Origin: RGIG5050 sp045636065
GTDB taxonomy: Bacteria; Verrucomicrobiota; Kiritimatiellia; RFP12; UBA1067
Direction: 5' to 3'
DNA: 64,000 nucleotides
Assembly (NCBI GenBank): GCA_045636065.1
Contig: JAZTWW010000063.1
Coordinates: forward strand, 12,891-76,890
Below are positions 22,704 to 35,237 of the stretch, in pieces. Each line of letters begins with the position of its first letter. Position 1 is the stretch's first letter. The translations under genes were made by a program, and so were the position numbers. Under the pieces are notes generated by a model. The model was not told the DNA's origin. It did not search any database and saw nothing but the letters and a program-made list of their open reading frames with translations.

Positions 22704-23439
22704 ACCGCCGCCATCATGCGAGATAAAGCTCGCAGATCCCACAAAGCCTCTCGCATGCCCCAGCCTGTACGATCCTGCACGCGAGCTTGAGGTGGAGGTG
22801 GGCTGCGGCAAAGGGCGTTTTCTCGCCGCCCGCGCCGCGCAGCACCCAGAATGCGAGTTTCTCGGGGTCGAGCGGATGCGCTCGCGCGTGGAGTCGTTCG
22901 ACAGGAAGATCGGCCGGGCGAATCTCAAGAATGCGCACGTGCTCAGGCTTGAGGCCCTCTACACTTTCCACTATCTCCTTCCTGAGCACCATGCGCGCAA
23001 GGTGTTCGTCTTTTTCCCGGATCCGTGGCCAAAGACGAAGCACCACCGCCACAGGCTTTTCGGCCCCCTGTTCCTGGATGCGCTGCACCGCGTCCTGAAG
23101 ACGGGCGGCGTTCTCGAGTTCGCGACGGACCATGAGGAGTATTTCCACGTGGTGGAGGGGTGCTTTGAAGCCGATGCCGCCGAAAGGGGCGCGAGAGGGA
23201 AAACGCCCCGCTACAGGCGCATAGAGCCGATGCCGCGCGGCCCGGAGGTGTGGACCGAGTTCGAGACGATATTCCGCTCGCAGGGGCTTCCGATCTTCTC
23301 GGCCGCATGGGAGGCCCTTGAAACGGACGATCCGCCCTTGAAGCCCCTTGAGATCCTTCCCGAGGACGAGCCTAAGGAGGGCATAGCGAGAAGGGTGTCC
23401 AAACGTGACCTTGAGGATGCCCCGGAACTTTGCGAGTAG
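22693..23439 (+). CDS. trmB: tRNA (guanine-N7)-methyltransferase
   Basis: This enzyme makes m7G46 in the tRNA variable loop with S-adenosylmethionine. The SAM-binding loop EVGCGKGRFL (about 36-45), EFLGVERMRSRV, and the TrmB-specific VFVFFPDPWPKTKHHRHR (about 105-122) followed by FATDHEEYF are all present. At 248 residues it is of typical length. Its start lies within the end of the thioesterase gene. The last 40 residues are poorly conserved, as usual. Confidence 0.93.
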   Translation: MRREPPPSCEIKLADPTKPLACPSLYDPARELEVEVGCGKGRFLAARAAQHPECEFLGVERMRSRVESFDRKIGRANLKNAHVLRLEALYTFHYLLPEHHARKVFVFFPDPWPKTKHHRHRLFGPLFLDALHRVLKTGGVLEFATDHEEYFHVVEGCFEADAAERGARGKTPRYRRIEPMPRGPEVWTEFETIFRSQGLPIFSAAWEALETDDPPLKPLEILPEDEPKEGIARRVSKRDLEDAPELCE

Positions 23440-23469
23440 GCGGAATACCGGTAATGGAGGCCGGATATT

Positions 23470-23742
23470 ATGGATAATATCGAAATTGCGAGGCTGCTGG
23501 AGTTTGGGATGCTTTTCTGCTTCGGCTTCTCATGGCCTTTTGCAATCGCAAAGACCGTAAGGGCCAAGCGCGTTGACGGGAAGAGCCCTCTCTTCGCCAT
23601 TCTCGTGATGCTCGGGTACGTATGCGGCATTGCAGCCCACCTTATCTCCGACAGAAGCTGGGTGACATGGGTCTACGCCATCGATCTCGCCCTTGTGGCA
23701 ACCGACTTCGCCCTCTATCTCCTTTATTCCCGCCGCGGGTAG
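23470..23742 (+). CDS. three-helix membrane protein, PQ-loop/SemiSWEET-like
   Basis: A 90-residue protein with three predicted membrane segments: about 12-27 (GMLFCFGFSWPFAIA), 42-60 (LFAILVMLGYVCGIAAHL) and 66-85. The SWPFAIAKTVRAKRVDGKS stretch between helix 1 and 2 resembles half-transporters of the PQ-loop/SemiSWEET type, which dimerise to move small solutes. The substrate cannot be read from sequence. It is preceded by GGAGG at a good distance and follows trmB by 30 bp. Confidence 0.6.
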   Translation: MDNIEIARLLEFGMLFCFGFSWPFAIAKTVRAKRVDGKSPLFAILVMLGYVCGIAAHLISDRSWVTWVYAIDLALVATDFALYLLYSRRG

Positions 23743-23883
23743 AGATTCTTCTTGCATTCGCGCGCGGAATAGGGTAAAATCTTCTACCGCAACGGTTCCT
23801 TGTGGAGTCGCTGCGAGTAGAGAAGCAACAGGCGTTCGCCCCGGAATATGCGGGTCGGGCGGAGAAACAAGAAGGAGCCAAAA

Positions 23884-24429
23884 ATGAAGTGGGTCTGTCC
23901 AGTATGCGGATATGTGCATGTCGGCGATACGCCGCCGGAGTTCTGCCCCCAGTGCAAGGTGCCGGGCGCCAAGTTCAAGAAGGTCGAGGAGCAGGGCGAC
24001 GCCCCGTTCGCCTGCGAGCATGAAGTGGGCAGCGCCAAGGGGCTCGACGAGCGCGTAGTCGAAGGCCTCAAGATGAATTTCAACGGCGAGTGCGCAGAAG
24101 TCGGAATGTATCTCGCCATGAGCCGCCAGGCCGACCGCGAGGGGTATCCCGAGGTCGCCGAGGCGTTCAGGCGCTACGCCTTCGAGGAAGCCGACCATGC
24201 AAGCCGCTTCGCCGAGCTGCTCGGCGAGGTGCTCGTCCCCTGCACGAAGACGAACGTCAAGATGCGCGCCGACGCCGAAGCGGGCGCCTGCGACGGCAAG
24301 CTCCAGCTCGCCAAGCTCGCGAAGGAGCTCGGTTACGACGCCGTCCATGATACGGTCCACGAGATGGCCAAGGACGAAGCCCGCCACGGCGCTGGCTTCC
24401 GCGGTCTCTACAAGCGCTACTTCGCTTGA
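23884..24429 (+). CDS. reverse rubrerythrin (rubredoxin-diiron peroxidase)
   Basis: A 181-residue protein with a rubredoxin domain first (CPVCGY at 5-10, CPQCK at about 21-25), then a ferritin-like four-helix diiron domain: NGECAEVGMYLAMSRQADREG, FRRYAFEEADHASRFAELLG and DTVHEMAKDEARHGAGF supply the Glu/His ligands. This order is that of reverse rubrerythrins, which reduce hydrogen peroxide in anaerobes. The ATG at 23884 follows GAAGGAG; an upstream TAAAAT near 23775 could be the -10. Confidence 0.88.
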   Translation: MKWVCPVCGYVHVGDTPPEFCPQCKVPGAKFKKVEEQGDAPFACEHEVGSAKGLDERVVEGLKMNFNGECAEVGMYLAMSRQADREGYPEVAEAFRRYAFEEADHASRFAELLGEVLVPCTKTNVKMRADAEAGACDGKLQLAKLAKELGYDAVHDTVHEMAKDEARHGAGFRGLYKRYFA

Positions 24430-24454
24430 TCTTTTAGACCGTTCCCCGTGCAAT

Positions 24455-24485
24455 GGACCCCCGGCCCTGCTGCGGCCGGGGATCC
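24455..24485. terminator. strong GC-rich hairpin between rubrerythrin and fhs
   Basis: GGACCCCCGGCC pairs with GGCCGGGGATCC across a seven-base loop, 26 bp after the rubrerythrin stop and 47 bp before the fhs start. No T-run follows, so it may end transcription inefficiently, protect the upstream mRNA, or act in the fhs leader. Confidence 0.4.
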
Positions 24486-24531
24486 ATGCCGTATGATCCA
24501 GTGGGGATGTTTCCGCAAGAGGTGACGATAG

Positions 24532-26301
24532 ATGAGCAACAAACTTGACCCGTTGACGATGAAGGACTGGCAGATAGCCGAAGCTGCCGAGGAAGACTTG
24601 AAGACCGCCGAAGAGCTCGCGCACGCGCTTGGGCTCAAGGCCGGCGAATGGAGCCCATACGGGCGCAACCTCGCCAAGATCGACGCGCAGAAGGTGCTGC
24701 ACCGTCTCGGCAACGGCCGCAAGGGAAAGTACATTGACGTCACGGCCATCACCCCCACGCCGCTTGGCGAGGGCAAGACCACGACGACTCTCGGCCTCGT
24801 CGAAGGCCTCGGCAGGCTCGGCAAGAAGGTGATCGGCACCGTCCGCCAGCCGTCTGGCGGCCCCACGTTCAACATAAAGGGATCGGCTGCGGGCGGCGGG
24901 CTCGCGCAGGTCGTTCCGCTTACGCAGCTTTCGCTCGGCCTTACGGGCGATCTCGACGCCGTCACCAACGCGAACAACCTTGCCATGACGGCTCTCAACG
25001 CCCGCATGCAGCACGAGAACAACCATGACGATGCCTGGCTCCAGGAGCGCGGGCTCGTCAGGCTCGACATCGATCCCGCGCGCGTCCAGCTCAAGTGGGC
25101 GATGGATTTCTGCGCGCAGGGCCTCAGGAACATCCAGATAGGCTACGGCGGCAGGCTCGACGGATTCAGGATGGACAGCGGCTTCTACATCTCCGTCGCG
25201 AGCGAGGTGATGGCGATTCTCGCGATGAGCGCCGATCTGGCCGATCTGAGGGCCCGCCTCGCAAGGATGGTTGTCGCCTACTCCAAGTCGGGTGCGCCCG
25301 TAACGTGCGCCGACCTCGAGTGCGACGGCGCGATGTGCGCTCTTCTGGTTAACGCTATCAACCCCACGATGATGCAGTCCATCGAGGGTCAGCCGATGTT
25401 CGTCCATGCCGGGCCCTTCGCCAACATTGCGATCGGCCAGTCGAGCGTCATCGCCGACCGCCTCGCCTGCGCCCTCGCCGACTACGTCGTCACCGAGAGC
25501 GGATTCGCTAGCGACATGGGATTCGAGAAGTTCTGGAACATCAAGTGCCGCTGCTCCGGGCTCAAGCCCGACGCAGTCGTCCTCGTCGCGACCGTGCGCG
25601 CGCTAAAGGCCCACGGCGGCGCGCCGCAGGTCAAGGCCGGCATGAAGCTCGATCCCGTGTACACCACCGAGAACCTCGAGCTTCTGGAGAAGGGGTGCGA
25701 AAACCTCCTCGCCCACATCGACATCATCCGTAAATCCGGCATCAAGCCCGTGGTGTGCCTCAACGCCTTCGCGACCGACACCGAGGCCGAGCGCGAGCTC
25801 GTAAAGCGCGTCGCCTGCGAGGCCGGCGCAACGTTCGCCGTGAGCGACCACTGGCTCAAGGGCGGTGAAGGCGCCGAGGACCTCGCGAAGGCTGTCATCG
25901 CCGCCGTGCAGGAGCCGAACGATTTCCACTATCTCACGGAACTCAAGGAGCCGCTTTCACAGCGCATCGAAGCGCTCGTGAAGGAGGTCTACGGCGGCGA
26001 CGGAGTCGACTACATCGACGGCGCCGACGAAAAGCTCAAGGCACTTGAGGCGAATCCCGACACGGCTTCGCTTCCCGTGTGCATGGCCAAGACGCAGTAC
26101 TCGCTCTCCGACGATCCGAAGAAGCTCGGCCGCCCGAAGGGCTGGCGCATGCAGGTGAGGGACGTTCTCATCTACAGGGGCGCGGGGCTCGTCGTTCCCG
26201 TCTCGGGTGAGATAAAGCTCATGCCCGGAACGAGCGCGTCTCCGGCCTTCCGCAGGATCGACGTCGACACCGCAACCGGCAAGGTCAGGGGCCTTTTCTG
26301 A
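24532..26301 (+). CDS. fhs: formate-tetrahydrofolate ligase
   Basis: It joins formate to tetrahydrofolate with ATP, giving 10-formyl-THF for purine synthesis (PurN lies further along) and one-carbon metabolism. The protein has 589 residues. The nucleotide loop TPLGEGKTTTT (about 77-87), the RQPSGGPTFNIKGSAAGGG segment and KLMPGTSASPAFRRIDVD near the C-terminus are diagnostic. GAGGTGACGAT precedes the ATG. Its stop overlaps the apt start as TGATG, indicating an operon. Confidence 0.95.
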   Translation: MSNKLDPLTMKDWQIAEAAEEDLKTAEELAHALGLKAGEWSPYGRNLAKIDAQKVLHRLGNGRKGKYIDVTAITPTPLGEGKTTTTLGLVEGLGRLGKKVIGTVRQPSGGPTFNIKGSAAGGGLAQVVPLTQLSLGLTGDLDAVTNANNLAMTALNARMQHENNHDDAWLQERGLVRLDIDPARVQLKWAMDFCAQGLRNIQIGYGGRLDGFRMDSGFYISVASEVMAILAMSADLADLRARLARMVVAYSKSGAPVTCADLECDGAMCALLVNAINPTMMQSIEGQPMFVHAGPFANIAIGQSSVIADRLACALADYVVTESGFASDMGFEKFWNIKCRCSGLKPDAVVLVATVRALKAHGGAPQVKAGMKLDPVYTTENLELLEKGCENLLAHIDIIRKSGIKPVVCLNAFATDTEAERELVKRVACEAGATFAVSDHWLKGGEGAEDLAKAVIAAVQEPNDFHYLTELKEPLSQRIEALVKEVYGGDGVDYIDGADEKLKALEANPDTASLPVCMAKTQYSLSDDPKKLGRPKGWRMQVRDVLIYRGAGLVVPVSGEIKLMPGTSASPAFRRIDVDTATGKVRGLF

Positions 26302-26825
26302 TGAAGGAGCTTAAGGACTACGTCATAACGATCCCCGACTTCCCCACCAAGGGAATCCTCTTCCGCGACATCACGGGGATCATCTCCAATGCCGAAGGCT
26401 TCAAGCTGAGCATCGACGAGCTGGAGGAGCGTCTCAAGGGGGTCGAGTTCGACACCATAGTCGGGCTCGAAAGCCGCGGATTCATATTCGGTGCGCCGCT
26501 CGCCGCCAATTTCGGCAAGTCGTTCGTCCCCGTGAGGAAGAAGGGCAAGCTTCCTCGCGCGACGATCGAGAAGAGCTACGCTCTCGAATACGGCTTTGCG
26601 ACGATAGAGATACACCGAGACGCCATAAAGCCGGGCGAAAGGGTCGTCGTCGTCGACGACCTGCTCGCTACGGGCGGCACGGCGAACGCAGCCTGCGAAC
26701 TCATCGAGGAGCTCGGCGGCAAGGTGGTCAAGCTCCTCTTCGTGATGGAGCTTTCCACCCTCAAGGGCCGCGAGTCGCTGAAGCGCTACGACGTCGAAAG
26801 CCTGTTCTCTTTCGATGGCGAATGA
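26301..26825 (+). CDS. apt: adenine phosphoribosyltransferase
   Basis: This purine salvage enzyme converts adenine and PRPP to AMP. The 174-residue protein has IPDFPTKGILFRDIT at the N-terminus, GLESRGFIFG, and the PRPP-binding loop VVVVDDLLATGGTA (about 115-128), all typical of Apt. One base overlaps the fhs stop, so the pair is co-translated. A GGCGCG/CGCGCC hairpin follows 1 bp after its stop. Confidence 0.95.
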   Translation: MKELKDYVITIPDFPTKGILFRDITGIISNAEGFKLSIDELEERLKGVEFDTIVGLESRGFIFGAPLAANFGKSFVPVRKKGKLPRATIEKSYALEYGFATIEIHRDAIKPGERVVVVDDLLATGGTANAACELIEELGGKVVKLLFVMELSTLKGRESLKRYDVESLFSFDGE

Positions 26826-26890
26826 CGGCGCGCCTTCGCGCCAAGTGTGGGATACATCGCCGGTGGGGACACCGGAGAATGGAGGCATCG

Positions 26891-28501
26891 ATGGATAGAC
26901 GCTTGTCCGGCATTGCGGCGGCCGTTGCCGTGCTGCTGGCGTTATGGGTATGGTACGGATGGCGCATTGAACCCGGCAACGGCGAGGTGGCCATTCTCAT
27001 GAAGAAGACGGGGAAGAACCTCCCTCCGGAGGAGATTCTCGCTCCCGACATCTCGTACAAGGGCATCCAAAGGGAAGTGCTTCCCGAGGGCCGCTTCTTC
27101 CGCAACCCGTGGACATGGGACTGGCGGTACGTGGACGCCGTTGACATCCCCGCCGGGAAGTTCGGCGTACTCATAAGGAAGTACGGCAAGCCTCTCCCGG
27201 CAGGCGAGATAATAGCCGACGGCCCCGAGTCGCGCGGCATAGTGCGTGAAGTCCTGGGCACGGGGCGCCACCGCATAAACCCGTACGCATACGACGTGAA
27301 GCTCTACGACGACATCACCATAAAGCCCGGCCACGTGGGGGTTGTGACGCGCCTTACCGGGGCGGACATCCTCACCGAGGGCGCGCCCGGCACGGTGGGG
27401 CGCGGATTTCTCGCCGGCGAGGGGGAGAAGGGCGTCTCTGAGGAGATCCTCAAGGAAGGGACGCACCGCCTCAATCCGTACCTCTACAGCGTCTCCATCG
27501 TAAATATCCAGAGCCAGAGGTTCGAGCTTTCCGGGCAGGATGCCATCTCGTTCCTGACGCTCGACGGCTTTACCGTGCAGGCGGAGGGTACGCTCGAGTT
27601 CAACCTCCAGGTGGACAAGGTGGCGCTTCTCTCGCACGAGGTCGGCGACATGGACGACATCCTCCAGAAGATCGTCCTTCCCGCGGCGCGCGGCTTCTCC
27701 CGCATCGAGGGAAGCAAGAAGTACGCCACGGAGTTCATCGTCGGCGAAAGCCGCCAGGCGTTTCAGAACTCGCTTGAGGCATACCTTAAGGACGTATGCG
27801 CGCCATGGGGCGTGAGCCTTAATAGCGTTCTCATCCGCGACATATTCGCTCCGCAGGAGGTGGCGGGCATAATCCGCGCTCGCGAACTCGCCGTGCAGGA
27901 GGGCAAGAGGATCGAGCAGCAGATAGTGCAGGCGCGTTCCCAGGCAGAGCTTGAAAGGCAGAAGGCCCTCGCCGAGCAGAACAGCCAGAAGGTGGCTGCC
28001 GAGACGGAGCAGATCCGCCAGACGATCGCCGCAAGGCAGGCTCTCAGCGAGGCGACGATCGCCGCCGAGGCGAAGCGCGAGGTGGCGGCGACGGAGCTTA
28101 AGGCCGCGCAGGCCGACAAGGAGGCTCTCCTCACCGAGGCAGAGGCCGAAAGGAAGGTGATCGAGCTCAGGACGATCGCCGAGGCGAACGTCCTGCGAAA
28201 CGAGGTGGAGGTGTACGACGACGAGGCCGACTATGTGAGGGCCAGGCTCTACGAGAGGATGGCTCCTCGCATAAAGGAGATCGTGACGGCCGACAGGCCG
28301 GGCGAGATGTTCGGGCTTCCCGTCAAGAAGGCGGCGGATCCTGCAGCTGAGCCTGCTCCCAAGTCCGCCGCCGAAGTGCAGGTGCCGGCTCCCGCCGAAG
28401 TGCAGCCGCCGGCTCCCGTGCCAGTGGAAGTGCAGGTGTTGCAGCCGCCGGCTCCCGCTCCCGTTGAGTCGCAGATGCCTGTGGAAGGAGGTGCGCTGTG
28501 A
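26891..28501 (+). CDS. SPFH/band 7 membrane protein with triple N-terminal repeat
   Basis: A 536-residue protein. A single membrane segment (about 6-22) anchors it. Residues about 28-195 hold three copies of a 50-60-residue module ending in patterns such as GRFFRNPWTWD, GRHRINPYAYD and GTHRLNPYLYS, each beginning with a GxxGVxxRxxG-type strand. A band 7 domain follows (about 200-340) and then a long Ala/Glu/Gln-rich coiled coil (about 340-450) as in flotillins. The tail is rich in Pro/Ala/Val. Such proteins form oligomeric membrane scaffolds. The ATG at 26891 has GGAG at the right distance. Its 3' end overlaps the next, paralogous gene by 4 bp. Confidence 0.8.
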   Translation: MDRRLSGIAAAVAVLLALWVWYGWRIEPGNGEVAILMKKTGKNLPPEEILAPDISYKGIQREVLPEGRFFRNPWTWDWRYVDAVDIPAGKFGVLIRKYGKPLPAGEIIADGPESRGIVREVLGTGRHRINPYAYDVKLYDDITIKPGHVGVVTRLTGADILTEGAPGTVGRGFLAGEGEKGVSEEILKEGTHRLNPYLYSVSIVNIQSQRFELSGQDAISFLTLDGFTVQAEGTLEFNLQVDKVALLSHEVGDMDDILQKIVLPAARGFSRIEGSKKYATEFIVGESRQAFQNSLEAYLKDVCAPWGVSLNSVLIRDIFAPQEVAGIIRARELAVQEGKRIEQQIVQARSQAELERQKALAEQNSQKVAAETEQIRQTIAARQALSEATIAAEAKREVAATELKAAQADKEALLTEAEAERKVIELRTIAEANVLRNEVEVYDDEADYVRARLYERMAPRIKEIVTADRPGEMFGLPVKKAADPAAEPAPKSAAEVQVPAPAEVQPPAPVPVEVQVLQPPAPAPVESQMPVEGGAL

Positions 28502-30261
28502 GGATCGAAGCAAAGAACCTTGCCGTCGCGGGCGGCATCGCCGCAGCCGCGCTTTTCGCCGTCGTGTTCCTCTTCATGTGGTTCTTCTGCCGCATCGACG
28601 TCCCTGAAGGGTACATGGCGATAGTGACCTCCAAGACGGGCGACGAGCTTCCCCCGGGCGCCATACTGGCGGAGCCCGGGCAGAAGGGCGTCCAGAGGAT
28701 ACCGCTTGCGGAGGGCCGCCACTTTTTGAATCCAGTGAACAACGACTGGCGGCTCGTTCCTGTGACTGAGATCCGCGCAGGCTCCATAGGCGTCGTGACG
28801 TCCAAGACCGGACGCGAGCTTCCTCCCGGCGAGATACTTGCTGCCGACGCCGATTCGAAGGGCGTATGGAAGGACGTTCTCGGCCCAGGCACGTACAGGC
28901 TCAACCCCGAGGGGTATTCGATCGACATAAGAAGCGCGATCAACATACCTATCGGGTACGTGGGCGTGGTGACGAGCCAGACCGGCCGCCCAGCAGCCAA
29001 GGGCGCGTTCGCAGGACCGGGCGAAAAGGGCGTCATGGAGAGGATTCTCCAGCCGGGCCTCTACTACATCAATCCCCGCGCATACCAGGTTGATGTCGTT
29101 GAGGTAGGAATGAACCAGGTGAGCATCGTGGGCAAAAGCGGCACGGTCGTTCTCACGAAGGCCCAGAACACGAGCGCGAACGGCCTCGGGGACCTTCAGG
29201 AGCGGACCCTCCAGCGGCAGAACGCCAAGCGCTCCGAATACATAGCGGAGAACGCCGATCTCGTGCAGAGCTACAAATTCACGCCTTCGTCGCTCGGCTC
29301 CTCGCGCACCTCATCGCCCTACGGCCTGCCGGAGCAGAAGCAGAGGGGCAGGAAGACCGCGACGAAGAAGAAGGCAGACGCCCCCGAGGCCGCCGAAGCC
29401 AAGCCGGCCGCGCTTGAAAGCGATTCGGCCGTCTTCGGCATGGATCAGTTCGTCCAGTTCCCGTCGTCCGACGGTTTTGCAATAATGCTCGACATGACAG
29501 TCGAGTTCGAGCTTATGCCTGAGAGCATATCGAGGATATTCATGCTCTACGGCGATCTCCCGGCAGTCGTCGGGAAGATCATCCTTCCGCAGATCCTGAG
29601 CGTAAGCCGCATGAAAGGCTCGGGCTACAAGGCGCGCGAGTTCATCGACGGCGAAGGCCGCCAGAAGTTCCAGCGCGAGATGACGGACGAGCTCGTGCGC
29701 GTGCTCGGCGAGAAGGGGATAATAGTCAAGAACGCGATCGTCCGCCACGTCGAGGTGCCCGCCGACATACTAGCTCCCATACAGGCTACGAGCATCGCCA
29801 AGGAGCAGGATCTCACGAACAAGACGCAGCAGGAGACTGCCAAGAAGCAGGCTGAGCTCAACACCGAGCTTGCGAAGGTCGATCAGCTGAGGCGCGAGGT
29901 GGAGCAGGAGACGCAGAAGCTCGTGGCGACCATAGCAGCCGAGACGGCCAAGTCCGTCGCGGCAATAGGCGCGGAGGCGAAGCTCAAGGTTGCCGAGATC
30001 AACCTCGAAAGGGCGAAGATCCAGGCGATGATAACGGAAACGCGCGGCCAGGCAGAGGTGGACGCCAGATTTGCCGTCGACAACGAAACGGCGCTCGGCG
30101 TGCAGCGCAGGGCCCGCGTGTTAAGGGACTCGTCGACTCTCGCGGACCTCAAGTTCGCCGAGAGCGTCAACCCGGAAGTGTCCATCAAGATCCTCCACTC
30201 TGGCCCCGGCACGCTCTGGACCGACATGAAAGGCGCGGGGATCGCCGTTCAGCCGAAGTGA
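28498..30261 (+). CDS. second SPFH/band 7 membrane protein, paralogue of the upstream gene
   Basis: A 587-residue protein starting at GTG 28498 behind GAAGGAGG. It has an N-terminal membrane segment (about 9-29), then three modules like those of the upstream protein (AIVTSKTGDELPPGAIL, GVVTSKTGRELPPGEIL, GVVTSQTGRPAAKG). Next come a basic low-complexity insert (about 265-300), a band 7 domain and a Lys/Glu-rich coiled coil. The two probably form a hetero-oligomer, like HflK/HflC, although the triple module is not part of those proteins. Their joint translation (ATGA-type overlap with GTG) supports that. Confidence 0.8.
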   Translation: MRIEAKNLAVAGGIAAAALFAVVFLFMWFFCRIDVPEGYMAIVTSKTGDELPPGAILAEPGQKGVQRIPLAEGRHFLNPVNNDWRLVPVTEIRAGSIGVVTSKTGRELPPGEILAADADSKGVWKDVLGPGTYRLNPEGYSIDIRSAINIPIGYVGVVTSQTGRPAAKGAFAGPGEKGVMERILQPGLYYINPRAYQVDVVEVGMNQVSIVGKSGTVVLTKAQNTSANGLGDLQERTLQRQNAKRSEYIAENADLVQSYKFTPSSLGSSRTSSPYGLPEQKQRGRKTATKKKADAPEAAEAKPAALESDSAVFGMDQFVQFPSSDGFAIMLDMTVEFELMPESISRIFMLYGDLPAVVGKIILPQILSVSRMKGSGYKAREFIDGEGRQKFQREMTDELVRVLGEKGIIVKNAIVRHVEVPADILAPIQATSIAKEQDLTNKTQQETAKKQAELNTELAKVDQLRREVEQETQKLVATIAAETAKSVAAIGAEAKLKVAEINLERAKIQAMITETRGQAEVDARFAVDNETALGVQRRARVLRDSSTLADLKFAESVNPEVSIKILHSGPGTLWTDMKGAGIAVQPK

Positions 30262-30271
30262 AGGTGCCGGG

Positions 30272-30724
30272 ATGAAACTTTCAGCCAAGTCCAGATATGC
30301 GTTGAGGCTTCTAATCGACATCGCGCTCCATTCGGGCGCGGCCCGGCCGCGCACCATAAGGCAGATGTCGGAGTCGCAGCAGATATCGGAGAAGTTCATC
30401 TCAAGGCTCGTGGTCCCCATGCGCAACGCCGGGATGATATCGTCCGTAAGAGGCGTCCAGGGCGGGTTCCTCCTCGGGCGGGAGCCTTCCGGAATCACTC
30501 TTCTCGACATAGTCGAGACGCTTGAAGGCCCCGTATCCATATCCGATTGCGTGATGGATAGGGCCTCGTGCGGCCGTTCGGGCGCCTGCATTGCGCGCAG
30601 CGCCTGGTCCTTCGTGAACGGATCGCTGCGCGATTCGCTCCGCAGCGTGACGCTCGCGGACGTCCTTAAAGGGGACTTCGGCACAGAGTCCAAACCAACC
30701 GTGGCAAAAAACGCCGAATTATGA
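30272..30724 (+). CDS. Rrf2-family regulator, probably Fe-S binding
   Basis: A 150-residue winged-helix protein: KLSAKSRYALRLLIDIALH and SVRGVQGGFLLGREPSGITLLDI are hallmark Rrf2 sequences. Three cysteines in CVMDRASCGRSGAC (Cx6Cx5C, about residues 91-104) sit where IscR-type members bind an iron-sulfur cluster, so it may sense iron-sulfur or redox state. It begins 10 bp after the SPFH pair and could regulate it or itself; targets cannot be read here. Confidence 0.88.
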   Translation: MKLSAKSRYALRLLIDIALHSGAARPRTIRQMSESQQISEKFISRLVVPMRNAGMISSVRGVQGGFLLGREPSGITLLDIVETLEGPVSISDCVMDRASCGRSGACIARSAWSFVNGSLRDSLRSVTLADVLKGDFGTESKPTVAKNAEL

Positions 30725-30730
30725 TATAAT
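30722..30730 (+). promoter_or_regulatory. extended -10 box of purL
   Basis: TTATGA followed by TATAAT ending at 30730 lies 33 bp before the purL ATG; a weak TGGCAA stands 17 bp upstream of the -10. The transcript would have a leader of about 27 bases with a GGAGAG ribosome site. Confidence 0.6.
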
Positions 30731-30763
30731 AGACGGGATTTCCACTTTATCCATGGAGAGTGT

Positions 30764-34622
<3,859 letters not shown>

Positions 34623-34630
<8 letters not shown>

Positions 34631-35153
34631 CGCTTTGCCTTGCGCCGAACGCACGCAGACGAAGCGTGACTGGTTCGTGCTGCACGTCAAGCCGCGCACC
34701 GAGAAGAAGGTCGTAGACTTTCTCAAGGTGTACGGCTACTTCCGTCATCTTCCCGTGTACATCAAGGTCCGCAAGGTGCAGCGGCGCAAGGTGAAGACCG
34801 AGATGCCGCTCTTCCCTGGGTACGTCTTCACGAAGCTCTACCCCGACGAGCGCATCAGGATGCTCAAGACGAATCTCATCGTCCACACAATACACGTGGG
34901 CAACCCGCGCGAGATGGTCCACCAGCTCAGGCAGATCGCCCGCGCCGGCAAGGCCGCGCCGCAGATGCGCCCCGTGCATCCCTTCAAGGAAGGTGATTAC
35001 GTCAGGATCAAGTACGGCCCGATGCGCGGCACGGAGGGGTATTTCAAGCGCGAAGGAGCGAAGGCCTCGATATGCCTCAACGTCGAGATCCTCGGCCAGG
35101 CGGTGGAGATGGAGGTCTCCTCGGAGGATGTGGAGCTCGTCGGCGGCAGGTAG
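34623..35153 (+). CDS. NusG-family transcription elongation factor (specialised paralogue?)
   Basis: A 176-residue protein with an NGN domain (WFVLHVKPRTEKKVVDFLK, EMPLFPGYVFTKL, typical NusG/RfaH core) and a C-terminal KOW motif (KEGDYVRIKYGPMRGTEGYF). NusG-type factors bind the RNA polymerase clamp. The housekeeping nusG is normally beside secE and rplK; here the neighbours are purL and nadK, so a specialised paralogue of the RfaH/UpxY/LoaP kind is likely, though the main nusG cannot be excluded. The ATG at 34623 is inside the end of purL. Confidence 0.8.
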
Positions 35154-35221
35154 ACAAGTGCGCAGGCAGAGGGAATTTTCATGCGTTGGCCGCGTTTTTT
35201 CGTGCAAAAACGATGATATTT

Positions 35222-35230
35222 TGATATACT
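35222..35230 (+). promoter_or_regulatory. extended -10 box, leaderless nadK
   Basis: TTGA then TATACT (35225-35230) ends 7 bp before the ATG at 35238, predicting a transcript that begins at or next to the start codon. No clear -35 element is present. Confidence 0.55.
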
Positions 35231-35237
35231 GTTGCGC

